Shown: piece after piece, positions 8,363-16,809 of the stretch | Layout: each line of letters begins with the position of its first letter | Numbering within the stretch: position 1 is the first letter of the stretch | Assembly (NCBI RefSeq): GCF_009296175.1 | Contig: NZ_VOSK01000039.1 | Location: 1-41,472, forward strand | Direction of reading: 5' to 3' | Source of the DNA: Microvirga tunisiensis | GTDB lineage: Bacteria; Pseudomonadota; Alphaproteobacteria; Rhizobiales; Beijerinckiaceae | DNA: 41,472 bases | The notes under the pieces: generated by a model | What the model was told of the DNA's origin: nothing | Seen by the model: the letters and a program-made list of their open reading frames with translations, nothing else | Databases searched by the model: none | Program-made: the position numbers and the translations under genes

Positions 8363-9649
8363 TCATTCGGCAGCATCGCGCCCGAGCTGGCCGTAATTCT
8401 TCTCGATGTAGTCGAGGACGATCTTCTGGAAGTCCTGGGCAAGCGTCGGGCCGCGCAAAGTCATGGCCTTGCGGCCATCGATGAACACCGGAGCCGCCGG
8501 CTGCTCGCCCGTTCCGGGCAGCGAGATGCCGATATTCGCATGCTTCGACTCGCCGGGCCCGTTCACGATGCAGCCCATCACGGCCACGTTCAGATTCTCG
8601 ACGCCCGGATAGGTCCGGCGCCACTCGGGCATGGAGGTGGAGATCCAATTCTGGATGTCCCGCGCCAACTCCTGGAACACGGAGGATGTGGTCCGCCCGC
8701 AGCCGGGGCAGGCGGCGACGAGAGGCACGAAGGTGCGAAAGCCCATGGTCTGGAGCAGTTCCTGGGCGGTCTTGACCTCCAGGGTCCGGTCACCGCCGGG
8801 CTCAGGGGTCAGGGAATAGCGGATCGTGTCGCCGATCCCCTGCTGGAGCAGGATACCCATGGCGGCGGAGGAGGCCACGATGCCCTTCGTGCCCATGCCG
8901 GCCTCGGTGAGGCCGAGATGGATGGCATAGTCGGACCGGCGGGCGAGATCCTGGTAGACGGCGATCAGGTCCTGCACGGCCGAAACCTTCGCCGAGAGGA
9001 TGATCCGGTCGCGGCCCAGACCGATCTCCTCCGCGCGGGCGGCGGACAACAGGGCCGACTGGATCATGGCCTCGCGGGTCACCCAGCGCATGTCGCGGGG
9101 ATTCGCGGAGGTCGCGTTCTCGTTCATCAGGTGCGTCAGCAGCTCCTGGTCGAGAGAACCCCAGTTGGCGCCGATGCGCACGGCCTTGCCGTGCCGAATC
9201 GCCTGCTCAACGATGGCCCCGAACTGCCGGTCCTTCTTTTCCTTGAAGCCCACATTGCCGGGATTGATGCGGTACTTGGCCAGCGCCTCGGCGCAGGCCG
9301 GGTGATCGGCGAGAAGCTGATGGCCGATATAGTGGAAGTCGCCGACGAGCGGCACGGTCACGCCAAGCCGGTCGAGCCTCTCGCGGATCTTGGGCACAGC
9401 GGCGGCGGCCTCGTCGCGGTCGACGGTGATGCGCACGATCTCCGAGCCCGCCCGGGCAAGCGCGGCGACCTGGGCCACGGTCGCGTCCACATCGGCCGTA
9501 TCGGTGTTGGTCATCGACTGGACCACGATCGGCGCGCCGCCGCCGACCATGACGGACCCGACGCGCACGACCACCGTGCGGTGGCGCTGAGCGGGGCCGG
9601 CGAGGCTCTCAGGGGCGGGAGCGGTCTCAGAAGGCGAGGTGAAGGACAT
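8363..9649 (-). CDS. ispG: 4-hydroxy-3-methylbut-2-enyl diphosphate synthase (MEP pathway)
   Basis: Iron-sulfur enzyme converting MEcPP to HMBPP, the penultimate step of isoprenoid precursor synthesis, and so functionally upstream of the nearby ispA. Seen: [40 protein letters not shown], and the [4Fe-4S] cysteines in ACPGCGRT and [11 protein letters not shown]. 428 residues from the ATG at 9649 ([11 protein letters not shown]). A TTG at 9700 with AAGAAGG upstream would add 17 residues and cannot be excluded. No partner gene is co-transcribed. Confidence 0.96.
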   Translation of the reverse strand: MSFTSPSETAPAPESLAGPAQRHRTVVVRVGSVMVGGGAPIVVQSMTNTDTADVDATVAQVAALARAGSEIVRITVDRDEAAAAVPKIRERLDRLGVTVPLVGDFHYIGHQLLADHPACAEALAKYRINPGNVGFKEKKDRQFGAIVEQAIRHGKAVRIGANWGSLDQELLTHLMNENATSANPRDMRWVTREAMIQSALLSAARAEEIGLGRDRIILSAKVSAVQDLIAVYQDLARRSDYAIHLGLTEAGMGTKGIVASSAAMGILLQQGIGDTIRYSLTPEPGGDRTLEVKTAQELLQTMGFRTFVPLVAACPGCGRTTSSVFQELARDIQNWISTSMPEWRRTYPGVENLNVAVMGCIVNGPGESKHANIGISLPGTGEQPAAPVFIDGRKAMTLRGPTLAQDFQKIVLDYIEKNYGQLGRDAAE

Positions 9650-9744
9650 GCTGCAATCCACGGCGGCAGCTCCGGGCTGCCGTCGTTTAGCTGATGCCAA
9701 AAGCCTTCTTCGTCAAGCGCGGCTTAATGGAACCGGGGTCAGCC

Positions 9745-10260
9745 TCAGTGAACGTCCTGGCAACCGGCGCAGTGTCCCGTGATCTCCAGAATCTTCGTGC
9801 GAGGCTGGTAACCCTGCTCCTGCAGGACCTTGAGCACGGTATCGGCCACAAGCGGTGACGTGATCTCATTCACATCTCCGCATCCTTCGCAGATCAGATA
9901 GGCCGTAGTCCTGCGATCATGGGAGGTGCTGGAACTGGCGATATAGGCATTCCGGCTCGCAAGCCGATGCACCAGACCGTGCTCGATGAGGAAGTCCAGG
10001 GCGCGATAGACGGTGATGGGTGCCATGCGCCGTCCCTGTGAGCCGAGCAGGTCCACCAGATCGTAGGCACCGAGCGGCTTGTCGGAGGCATGGAGCACTT
10101 CGAGCACACGGCGGCGGATGGGGGTCAGCCGCACCCCCTTGGCCAGGCAGAGGGCCTCCGACTGGACAATGGCCCGTTCCGTCTTTTCAGAGGCTCTGGG
10201 AGAGCGGATCGGGGCACCCTCATGGGTCAAGCTGTGCTGAAGAGATGGTGTATGAGCCAT
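9745..10260 (-). CDS. zur: Fur-family zinc uptake regulator Zur
   Basis: Zinc-sensing repressor of zinc import. 171 residues: winged-helix domain (RLTPIRRRVLEVLHASDKPL, MAPITVYRALDFLIEHGLV), then a dimerisation domain with TAYLICEGCGDV (Cys124, Cys127) and a C-terminal HCAGCQDVH (Cys164, Cys167), the structural-zinc CxxC pairs. These and Zur-like spacing argue for Zur over Fur or Irr. The start at 10260 is set by AAGGAG 8 nt upstream; earlier in-frame starts lack a ribosome site. No znuABC is in the window. An AT-rich palindrome about 90 nt upstream may be its own operator. Confidence 0.9.
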   Translation of the reverse strand: MAHTPSLQHSLTHEGAPIRSPRASEKTERAIVQSEALCLAKGVRLTPIRRRVLEVLHASDKPLGAYDLVDLLGSQGRRMAPITVYRALDFLIEHGLVHRLASRNAYIASSSTSHDRRTTAYLICEGCGDVNEITSPLVADTVLKVLQEQGYQPRTKILEITGHCAGCQDVH

Positions 10261-10345
10261 CGGATCACTCCTTGTTTCGGCTGCTGACGCTGTTACGCCC
10301 CCATCGTCCTCGCGCCCGGCGAGTGCAGCGCGAATCCACCTCATA

Positions 10346-10368
10346 TATGTATGTTATAACGCTACATA
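10346..10368. promoter_or_regulatory. candidate Zur operator
   Basis: TATGTA (10346-10351) and TACATA (10363-10368) are inverted around the palindrome GTTATAAC (10353-10360). This is an AT-rich dyad of the size and look of alphaproteobacterial Zur boxes, set in otherwise GC-rich DNA upstream of zur. Autoregulation is inferred. Confidence 0.5.
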
Positions 10369-10431
10369 ATTGAAGAGGGAAATTTGCAAAGGTCTGCGTA
10401 AAATTGCTGCAGATTTGCAGAGGAGAAGCGT

Positions 10432-11082
10432 TCAAGGTCGCCTGAAGCGCCAGACACTGGATTTCTTGATGTCCGCATCCTCGAGCGTCCGGGTTACCGG
10501 CACTTCGTAGGCGGCAAGGTTCTCCAGCCGATCCTTGGGAAGATAGCTGCGGCCCGGATCGCCGATCAGGACCGTGGCGCCTCTCTGGCTCAGGCCCAAC
10601 AACCACTCGACGACCCGGTCGGCAAGATCGCGCTCGTAGCAGATATCGCCCGCCAGTACCGTATCCCAGCCCTGATCCTGCCCGACGATGTCGGCCTGGA
10701 GCGGATTGATCGAAACGCCATTGGCCTTGGCATTGAGGCTCATGGCCGCGATGGCGAACGAATCGATGTCGCTGGCGGTCACCTCGGCGGCGCCTGCCTT
10801 CATGGCCGCAATGGCGACGAGGCCGGAGCCCGAGGCGAAATCCAGCACGCGCCGCCCGCGCACGGTTTCCGGTCGATCGAGGATGTAGCGGGCCAACGCC
10901 TGCCCGCCCGCCCAGGCAAAGGCCCAGAAGGGAGGCGGCAGACCAATCTCGCCCAGTTCCTCTTCGGTCTTCTGCCAGAGTTCCGTCGCTTCGTCGGCCA
11001 CGTGCAGGGAGATCTCGGGCGTATGGGGCACGGGACGAAGCCTGGTCTCGGATTGGATGAAGGCGACGGGATCGGGAATCAT
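10432..11082 (-). CDS. class I SAM methyltransferase, METTL20/ETF-beta lysine methyltransferase type
   Basis: 216 residues. It closely follows the METTL20 (ETFBKMT) pattern: PPPFWAFAWAGGQALARYIL, then a SAM-binding loop in VLDFASGSGLVAIAA, ASDIDSFAIAAMSLNAKANG, AGDICYERDLADRVVEWL and the hallmark VLIGDPGRSYLP. Human METTL20 and an Agrobacterium homologue methylate lysines of electron transfer flavoprotein beta. The expected target here is EtfB, which is not in the window. The ATG at 11082 overlaps the stop of the upstream glycosyltransferase as ATGA, so the two are translationally coupled. Often annotated as nicotinamide N-methyltransferase-like or PrmA-like; the DPGR motif argues against those. 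Confidence 0.82.
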   Translation of the reverse strand: MIPDPVAFIQSETRLRPVPHTPEISLHVADEATELWQKTEEELGEIGLPPPFWAFAWAGGQALARYILDRPETVRGRRVLDFASGSGLVAIAAMKAGAAEVTASDIDSFAIAAMSLNAKANGVSINPLQADIVGQDQGWDTVLAGDICYERDLADRVVEWLLGLSQRGATVLIGDPGRSYLPKDRLENLAAYEVPVTRTLEDADIKKSSVWRFRRP

Positions 11083-12317
11083 GAGGCCAGGATGGAGCGG
11101 TAAAGCTGTTTGACGCTTTCGATCACATGCCGTTCCGTAAATCCGGCAAGAACGCGGGCGCGGGCAGCCTCGCCCATGCGGGCCACTTCCTCCGGCCGGC
11201 GGGACAAGGCCACGAGCACCTCGGCCAGGCTCGCCGCATCGTTGGCAGGAACGAGACGCCCCTCGATGCCCTCCCGCACCAAAGTGCGGCAGCCGGGGAC
11301 GTCCGTAGTGACGATGGCGCGGCCGCAGGCGGCGGCTTCTAGAAGCGTTCGCGGCAGACCCTCGCCACCGCGCGAGGGCAGGCAGGCGACATGATGCTCG
11401 CGCCAGACGGCGGCGACGTCCCGTGTCGCCCCATACCAGGAGATCCCCGGCTCGGCGCTCCAGGTTTTCAGGGTCTCTTCCGGAATTGCCTTCGGGTTCG
11501 AGGGATCGGGGGCGCCGTAGAGGGACAGCTCGATGTCGGCACTTTGGGCTCTTGCGGCGCGGACCGCCTCCACCGCCACGTCGATGCCCTTGGACCAGAG
11601 CATGCGTGCCACCACCGCGACCCTAAGCGGTGGCTGGTCGGGCAGGGGAGCGGGTTTGAGAAGATCCGGATCGACACCGGCTCCACCGAGAATGGTGACA
11701 CGGTCGCTCGCGGGATCGAGGCCGAGGAGCTTGGGATCGTCCGTGTTCTCGAACAGGTAGCGGGTCCGGCCGGTCTCCGGGCCGCGTACGAGCAGGCGCA
11801 CGGCGCGCTGCGAGAGGCGCGCAATCATGTCCGTACGGGCCCCCAGGAAGCCTGAACCGGTCAGCGCATAGACACGGCGTCCGACGCCCGCCATGGCGGC
11901 CGCGAAGCCCCCGACCAGGATGCCCTTGAGGGCGATGCAATGGACGAGATCGGCCTTCTCGGCCTTCAGGATCGCAGCTAGCTGCCCGGCGGCATAGCCC
12001 GCCGCCATGGGGTTCAGGCTGCGCCGCTCGGCTTCGAGCGGGATCACTTTGGCGCCCGTGGCCTCGATCACATCCCGGTGCGAGCGCACCCGGGTCACGA
12101 CCGTGACTTGAAGCCCGAGCTCGCGCGCGGCCCTGGCCATGGGCAGGAAATGGGAGGCGAAGAACCAGTCTTCGGTGATGACGAAAACGAGTTTGCGGCC
12201 TTGGACGTCAGGCAGAGACAAGGAAGACAAGGGATGATCCGGTTGAAACGGTTGCGCCCTTCTACCCTCCACGGAGGGCAAAAGGGAACTCCCTCGATCA
12301 GGGCCCGTTGCCGTCAT
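11079..12317 (-). CDS. GT4-family glycosyltransferase
   Basis: 412 residues, two Rossmann-like lobes. The N-terminal lobe starts KLVFVITEDWFFASHFLPMA and the C-terminal lobe has LRVAVVARMLWSKGIDVAVEAV and the GT4 donor motif EGLPRTLLEAAACGRAIVTTDVPG (Glu-x7-Glu type). It probably transfers a sugar from a nucleotide donor onto a lipid-linked or polysaccharide acceptor; WbnK/CapM-like enzymes are the nearest I recognise. Acceptor unknown. No signal peptide, presumably membrane-associated in the cytoplasm. The start at 12317 has a poor ribosome site and the first ~45 residues look unconserved, so the real start may lie closer to 12240. Last codons overlap the METTL20-like gene. Confidence 0.85.
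   Translation of the reverse strand: MTATGPDRGSSLLPSVEGRRAQPFQPDHPLSSLSLPDVQGRKLVFVITEDWFFASHFLPMARAARELGLQVTVVTRVRSHRDVIEATGAKVIPLEAERRSLNPMAAGYAAGQLAAILKAEKADLVHCIALKGILVGGFAAAMAGVGRRVYALTGSGFLGARTDMIARLSQRAVRLLVRGPETGRTRYLFENTDDPKLLGLDPASDRVTILGGAGVDPDLLKPAPLPDQPPLRVAVVARMLWSKGIDVAVEAVRAARAQSADIELSLYGAPDPSNPKAIPEETLKTWSAEPGISWYGATRDVAAVWREHHVACLPSRGGEGLPRTLLEAAACGRAIVTTDVPGCRTLVREGIEGRLVPANDAASLAEVLVALSRRPEEVARMGEAARARVLAGFTERHVIESVKQLYRSILAS
12285..12309 (+). promoter_or_regulatory. EcfG-type general stress promoter upstream of the SemiSWEET gene
   Basis: GGAAC (12285-12289), 16 nt, then CGTT (12306-12309), the consensus for the PhyR/EcfG general stress sigma factor of alphaproteobacteria. 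It lies 33 nt upstream of the start codon at 12342, giving a leader of roughly 25 nt. Exact match but short motif, hence moderate confidence. Confidence 0.5.
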
Positions 12318-12341
12318 CTTGAAACATGGGAGACAACAGAC

Positions 12342-12659
12342 ATGCCGGATTGGCTGCCGACCTTCCTGGCGACGATTGCGGGCATCCTCTCGACCTCGAG
12401 CTTCGTTCCCCAGGTGGTCAAGGCTTGGCGGGAGCGGGACACGAGAGCCATCTCGAAGCACATGTACATGGTCACGGTCACGGCCTTCGTCCTGTGGTCG
12501 GCCTATGGGTTCCTGATCGGCAGTTGGCCCATGATGATCTTCAACGTCCTGAGCCTGATCCTGAGCGCCACCATTCTGGTCTTCAAGCTCCGGAACGACC
12601 GGCGCAAATCACACGGAGCGAGGTCGCACAGGGAACCCGGACTGGCGCGGCCCGGTTGA
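12342..12659 (+). CDS. SemiSWEET-type sugar transporter (MtN3/saliva, PQ-loop)
   Basis: 105 residues with three predicted membrane helices: LPTFLATIAGILSTSSFVPQ, MVTVTAFVLWSAYGFLIG and MMIFNVLSLILSATILVF. The PQ motif (SFVPQVVKAWRERDT) ends helix 1 as in SemiSWEETs, which dimerise to move mono- or disaccharides down a gradient. A basic tail of about 22 residues follows. The start has GGGAG (12328-12332) 9 nt upstream. It is preceded by an EcfG-like promoter, which would link sugar movement to the stress response. Substrate unknown. Confidence 0.9.
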   Translation: MPDWLPTFLATIAGILSTSSFVPQVVKAWRERDTRAISKHMYMVTVTAFVLWSAYGFLIGSWPMMIFNVLSLILSATILVFKLRNDRRKSHGARSHREPGLARPG

Positions 12660-12686
12660 CGTCTTGCTCTTCAACCAAGGCTTCCC

Positions 12687-13856
12687 ATGCCGGAATCGAA
12701 CGCCACCACAGAGAATGTCGTCGACCCTCGCGACGCCGCCGAGACAGCGGGGCTGCTCTATGTCTCCGACGAGGAGCCAGGCATCCGACGCGGGAAATCC
12801 GGCACGGGCTTCACCTATACCAAGCCGGACGGCAAGAAGGTCGAGGACAAGGCGACCCTCGAGCGCATCAGGTCCCTCGCGATCCCGCCCGCCTATACGG
12901 ATGTGTGGATCTGCGCCAGGGCCAACGGCCACATTCAGGCGACGGGCCGCGACGCCAAGGGCCGCAAGCAGTATCGCTACCATCCGGGCTTCCGCGAGGT
13001 CCGAGAGAGCACGAAATACGAGCACATGCTCGAATTCGCCAAGGGCCTGCCGGCGATCCGCAAGACCATCGACGAGCACATGAGTCTTCGCGGGCTGCCG
13101 CGCGAAAAGGTGCTGGCGACGGTGGTGCATCTCCTCGAAAACACGCTCATCCGCGTCGGCAATTCCGATTATGTCAGGCAGAACAAGAGCTATGGCCTCA
13201 CCACCCTGCGCGATCCGCATGTGAAGGTGGAAGGCAGCGCGTTGCGCTTCCAGTTCAAGGGCAAGAGCGGCAAGACCTGGCGCCTGCAGGTCAAGGATCG
13301 GCGCGTCGCCAAGATCGTGAAGGCCTGCCAGGACCTGCCGGGGCAGGATCTGTTCCAATATCTCGACGAGAACGGCGAGCAGCAATCGATCACCTCGGCC
13401 GATGTGAATGCCTACCTGAAGGAGATCACGGGAAGCGAGATCACGGCGAAGGATTTTCGGACCTGGGCCGGCACGGTGCTGGCGGCACTCGCGCTTGCCG
13501 AGTTCGAGGAGTTCGACAGCGATGCCAAGGCCAAGAAGAACATTCGGGCCGCCATCGAGAAGGTCTCAGCGCGGCTCGGCAACACGCCGACCATCTGCCG
13601 CAAATGCTACGTTCATCCTGAAGTGTTCGCCTCCTATCTCGACGGAGGCCTGCTTCTGGACATCAAGGAAGAGATCGAGACGGAGTTGCGCGAGGATCTC
13701 TCCAGTCTCAAGCCCGAAGAGGCAGCCGTTCTGGCATTGTTGGAGCAGCGCCTCTCCAGAGAAGTCGAGAAGCCGGCGGAGAAGAAGCCCGCAAAGCAGC
13801 GTCGTGCATCGTCGGGCAAGAAGGAGGGCAAGGCCCAGCCCGAGATGCGGGCTTGA
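12687..13856 (+). CDS. DNA topoisomerase IB (poxvirus/bacterial type)
   Basis: Relaxes supercoils through a 3'-phosphotyrosyl intermediate. 389 residues. The catalytic set is visible: Arg156 in LIRVGN, Lys193 in FKGKSGKTW, Arg258 in DFRTWAGT, and the nucleophile Tyr308 in CRKCYVHPEV. The N-terminal domain has the family stretch GFTYTKPDGKKV, SLAIPPAYTDVWIC and GRKQYRYHPGF. The tail (residues ~350-389) is Lys/Ala-rich and probably binds DNA. It follows the SemiSWEET gene by 27 nt and may be in the same transcript. Confidence 0.95.
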   Translation: MPESNATTENVVDPRDAAETAGLLYVSDEEPGIRRGKSGTGFTYTKPDGKKVEDKATLERIRSLAIPPAYTDVWICARANGHIQATGRDAKGRKQYRYHPGFREVRESTKYEHMLEFAKGLPAIRKTIDEHMSLRGLPREKVLATVVHLLENTLIRVGNSDYVRQNKSYGLTTLRDPHVKVEGSALRFQFKGKSGKTWRLQVKDRRVAKIVKACQDLPGQDLFQYLDENGEQQSITSADVNAYLKEITGSEITAKDFRTWAGTVLAALALAEFEEFDSDAKAKKNIRAAIEKVSARLGNTPTICRKCYVHPEVFASYLDGGLLLDIKEEIETELREDLSSLKPEEAAVLALLEQRLSREVEKPAEKKPAKQRRASSGKKEGKAQPEMRA

Positions 13857-13955
13857 ATCCCGATGGGCGGCAGGCGGGATTCGAGCAGTCCGACGGCTTG
13901 ACCTTAGGCCTCTCCCATGGTCCATCGCACCCGCGCTGAACGAGCCGAGGATGCG

Positions 13956-14303
13956 ATGAGACGTCCGCCGACATTAGCTGCCTTTGCGGCCCTGCTGGCT
14001 TTCACCGCGGCCAGCGGCACTGCGCCCGTCAATGCGCAAGATTCTCAACCTCGAAGCTGGCCCGAGGTGAAGTGCGCTCGCTATAAGAAAGCGTGGTCGG
14101 ACGCCCTTGCACATCGGGGCACGAAGGGTCTGAGTCAGGAGTTCATCGAGCGTCACGAGGCTTTCCTGGCCTCGGACTGCACGACGAGGGGGGATGTCTG
14201 CCCCCGCTCCGCGGAGGAGCTCGACCTCGCCAACATGATGGTGGTCGCCGCCATGAATGCCGGAACGGCGAGTACTTTCCCTCCCTTCTCCTGCCGCAAG
14301 TGA
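13956..14303 (+). CDS. small secreted protein of unknown function
   Basis: 115 residues. A clear signal peptide (MRRPPTLAAFAALLAFTAAS, cleavage likely after VNAQ) and a mature part of about 88 residues with four cysteines (VKCARYKKAWSD, SDCTTRGDVCPR, FSCRK), suggesting two periplasmic disulfides. The conserved-looking core is WSDALAHRGTKGLSQEFIERH. The start at 13956 is chosen for the signal peptide and GAGG 5 nt upstream; the frame is open from 13917. Similar short proteins are widespread in Rhizobiales, but I know of no function. Confidence 0.75.
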   Translation: MRRPPTLAAFAALLAFTAASGTAPVNAQDSQPRSWPEVKCARYKKAWSDALAHRGTKGLSQEFIERHEAFLASDCTTRGDVCPRSAEELDLANMMVVAAMNAGTASTFPPFSCRK

Positions 14304-14412
14304 CGGGAAAATATACTTTCTGCCAGGGATCGAGACGTCCTGTCAGCCGTTCGAACATTTTCCTGTCTTGCCCGTTAGGGCTTCGCCACCTTCATTTCAG
14401 CGAGGCTCCTCC

Positions 14413-15291
14413 ATGCGCATTCATCATCTCAATTGCGGCTGCATGTGTCCTGTCGGGGGAAAGCTTTGGGATGGTGTCAGCCGTGGCCTAACGGGGCAAT
14501 TGATCTGCCACTGCCTGCTTGTCGAGACGGACAGCAGCGGCCTTGTTCTCGTCGATACGGGCTTCGGCTCCAGGGATGTGGAGGATCCCTACGGGCGGAT
14601 CAGCCCGCTCTTTATCCATACGAACCGGATCCAGCTCGAGCATCGCTATACGGCGCTGGAACAGGTGAAGAGCCTCGGCTTCTCGCCCCGCGACGTGCGC
14701 CACATCGTGCTGACCCATCTCGATTTCGACCATGCCGGCGGCCTCGAGGACTTTCCGGACGCGTCCGTTCATGTCCTGCGTGCGGAGCTCGAGGAGGCCG
14801 AGGTGAGACACGGCTTCATCCATTGCCGCCGCTACAGCCCTAAGCAATGGGACGAGGTGCGGGACTGGCGTTTCTACGACCCTACCGGGGAGCGCTGGTT
14901 CGGCTTCGGCGCGGTGCGCGATCTCGATGGATTGCCGCCTGAGATCCTGATGATCCCGCTGCCCGGCCATACCATGGGACATGCCGGCATTGCCATTGAT
15001 ACGCCGGACGGATGGCTGCTCAACGCAGGCGATGCCTATTTCTATCGGTATGAGATGGACGAAGATTCGTCCTGCACGCCGGGGCTACTCGCCTATCAGC
15101 GCATGATGGAGGAGGACCGGCCGCTGCGCCTCCACAACCAGGAGCGGCTGCGAATTCTGGCCAACGATGGTCGCAGCAACGTCAAGATCTTCTGCAGTCA
15201 TGACCCGATCGAGCTCGAAGCCCTGCAGCGCCTCAGCACGGGATGGCGGCCGGTTTCTGGGGAATATAGTCCAAATCTGCGGGTTCATTGA
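14413..15291 (+). CDS. MBL-fold metallo-hydrolase, lactonase-like
   Basis: 292 residues of the metallo-beta-lactamase fold. Metal ligands: H102-x-D104-x-D106-H107 in THLDFDHAGG (note Asp where most have the second His), then GHTMGH near residue 190, NAGDAYFY, and a terminal CSHDP. The start MRIHHLNCGCMCPVGG is typical of a cytoplasmic subfamily often annotated as N-acyl homoserine lactonase-like or simply MBL hydrolase. True substrate unknown. The ATG at 14413 has GAGG upstream. No obvious operon partner; cioA follows 67 nt later with its own strong ribosome site. Confidence 0.88.
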   Translation: MRIHHLNCGCMCPVGGKLWDGVSRGLTGQLICHCLLVETDSSGLVLVDTGFGSRDVEDPYGRISPLFIHTNRIQLEHRYTALEQVKSLGFSPRDVRHIVLTHLDFDHAGGLEDFPDASVHVLRAELEEAEVRHGFIHCRRYSPKQWDEVRDWRFYDPTGERWFGFGAVRDLDGLPPEILMIPLPGHTMGHAGIAIDTPDGWLLNAGDAYFYRYEMDEDSSCTPGLLAYQRMMEEDRPLRLHNQERLRILANDGRSNVKIFCSHDPIELEALQRLSTGWRPVSGEYSPNLRVH

Positions 15292-15358
15292 GCCACTGAC
15301 CTCTGGTCCCTGCCTGCCGACGCCCTAAAAGCAGCTAGGTTGATGAGGGGAAGCGGAA

Positions 15359-16795
15359 ATGGAATTCGATGCCCTGATGCTCTCGCGCATCCAGTTTGCG
15401 TTCACGATCGCCTTCCACATCATCTTTCCGGCTTTCACCATCGGTCTTGCCAGCTGGCTCGCGGCCCTGGAGTTCAACTGGCTCCGCACGGGCAACCCGC
15501 TCTACCGCAACCTCTTCCGCTTCTGGGTGAAGGTATTCGCGGTCTCCTTCGGTCTGGGGGTCGTTTCCGGTATCGTCATGAGCTACCAGTTCGGAACGAA
15601 CTGGTCACGCTACTCCGAGTTCACCGGCAACGTGCTCGGCCCCGTCATCGCCTACGAGGTCATCACGGCCTTCTTCCTCGAGGCGGCCTTCCTCGGCATC
15701 ATGCTCTTCGGCTGGGAAAAGGTCGGTGACCGCCTGCATTTCTTCGCCACCTGCATGGTGGCCTTGGGCACGCTGATTTCCGCTTTCTGGATTCTCTCCG
15801 CCAATTCCTGGATGCAGACGCCGGACGGCTTCGCCATCGAGAACGGCAAGGCGGTGCCGGTCGATTGGTTCAAGGTCGTCTTCAATCCGTCCTTCCCGCT
15901 GCGCTATGCGCATATGGTGATGGGCTGCTATCTGACGACGGCATTCGCGGTAGCCGGCATGTCCGCCTGGATGCTGCTTCGGCATCCGCACGATGCGCCG
16001 GCGGCGAAGCTCGCGGGCTCGCGGCGCTCCATGTCCATGGCTTTGTGGTTCGCCACCATCTTCGTGCCGGTCCAGATCGTCATCGGCGATCTTCACGGCC
16101 TCGGCGTGCTCAAATACCAGCCGACCAAGCTCGCCGCCATCGAGGGCAACTGGGATCGGATGGCGAACATGCCGCTTCGCCTCTTCGCCCTTCCCGACGA
16201 AGTGGCGGAGACGAACCATTACGAGATCGCCATTCCGAAGATCGGCAGCTGGGTTCTCACGCACGCTTTCGACGGCGTCGTGCCCGGCCTGAAGGAGGTC
16301 CCGCCGGACGAGCGCCCGCCGGTCTGGCCGGTCTTCTTCTCCTTCCGCATCATGGTCGGAATCGGCTTCGCGATGCTCGGCATCGGGCTGTGGAGCCTTT
16401 ATCTGCGCTGGAAGGGGACGCTCTTCACCAACAGGCTGTTCCTGACGGCCGCCATGATCATGACGCCGTCGGGCTTCGGCGCCGTTCTCTTCGGCTGGTT
16501 CACCGCCGAGATCGGCCGCCAGCCCTACGTGGTCTATGGCCATCTGCGCACGGCCGATGCCGTGTCTCCCATTGCGGCCGGAGCGGTGACCGCATCGCTC
16601 CTGATCTTCATCGTTGTCTATGCCTTCGTGTTCGGCTTCGGCTCCTATTATCTCGCCAAGCTCCTGCGGCGCGGGCCCGATCCGGTCGAGGACATTCGCG
16701 GAGACGATCTCGGCAAGAAGCCGAAGCGTCCGTTCTCCGTGCCGGACGAGGCGATTGAGGGCAGGCCCGGTCACAGGGCGCTACCAGCGCGATAG
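15359..16795 (+). CDS. cioA: cytochrome bd-type quinol oxidase subunit I (cyanide-insensitive type)
   Basis: Haem-bearing subunit that oxidises ubiquinol and reduces O2 at the inner membrane. 478 residues, about nine membrane helices. Haem ligand His20 in FAFTIAFHIIFPAFTIG (E. coli H19); acidic proton-path residues in YEVITAFFLEAAFLG; GRQPY in place of E. coli GRQPW. The Q-loop after GDLHGLGVLKYQPTKLAAIEG is short, as in CioA rather than long-loop CydA. GAGGGG precedes the ATG. First gene of a three-gene operon. Confidence 0.93.
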   Translation: MEFDALMLSRIQFAFTIAFHIIFPAFTIGLASWLAALEFNWLRTGNPLYRNLFRFWVKVFAVSFGLGVVSGIVMSYQFGTNWSRYSEFTGNVLGPVIAYEVITAFFLEAAFLGIMLFGWEKVGDRLHFFATCMVALGTLISAFWILSANSWMQTPDGFAIENGKAVPVDWFKVVFNPSFPLRYAHMVMGCYLTTAFAVAGMSAWMLLRHPHDAPAAKLAGSRRSMSMALWFATIFVPVQIVIGDLHGLGVLKYQPTKLAAIEGNWDRMANMPLRLFALPDEVAETNHYEIAIPKIGSWVLTHAFDGVVPGLKEVPPDERPPVWPVFFSFRIMVGIGFAMLGIGLWSLYLRWKGTLFTNRLFLTAAMIMTPSGFGAVLFGWFTAEIGRQPYVVYGHLRTADAVSPIAAGAVTASLLIFIVVYAFVFGFGSYYLAKLLRRGPDPVEDIRGDDLGKKPKRPFSVPDEAIEGRPGHRALPAR

Positions 16796-16809
16796 GAGGC
16801 TAGAAGATC

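Noticed and set aside
9650..9700. TTG start for ispG at 9700
   Set aside because: AAGAAGG upstream is tempting, but the extra residues are not IspG-like. The ATG at 9649 is preferred, without certainty.
12632..12657. Second GGAAC site upstream of topoisomerase IB
   Set aside because: At 16-17 nt it meets CGGT/GGTT rather than CGTT, and it lies inside the SemiSWEET coding region.
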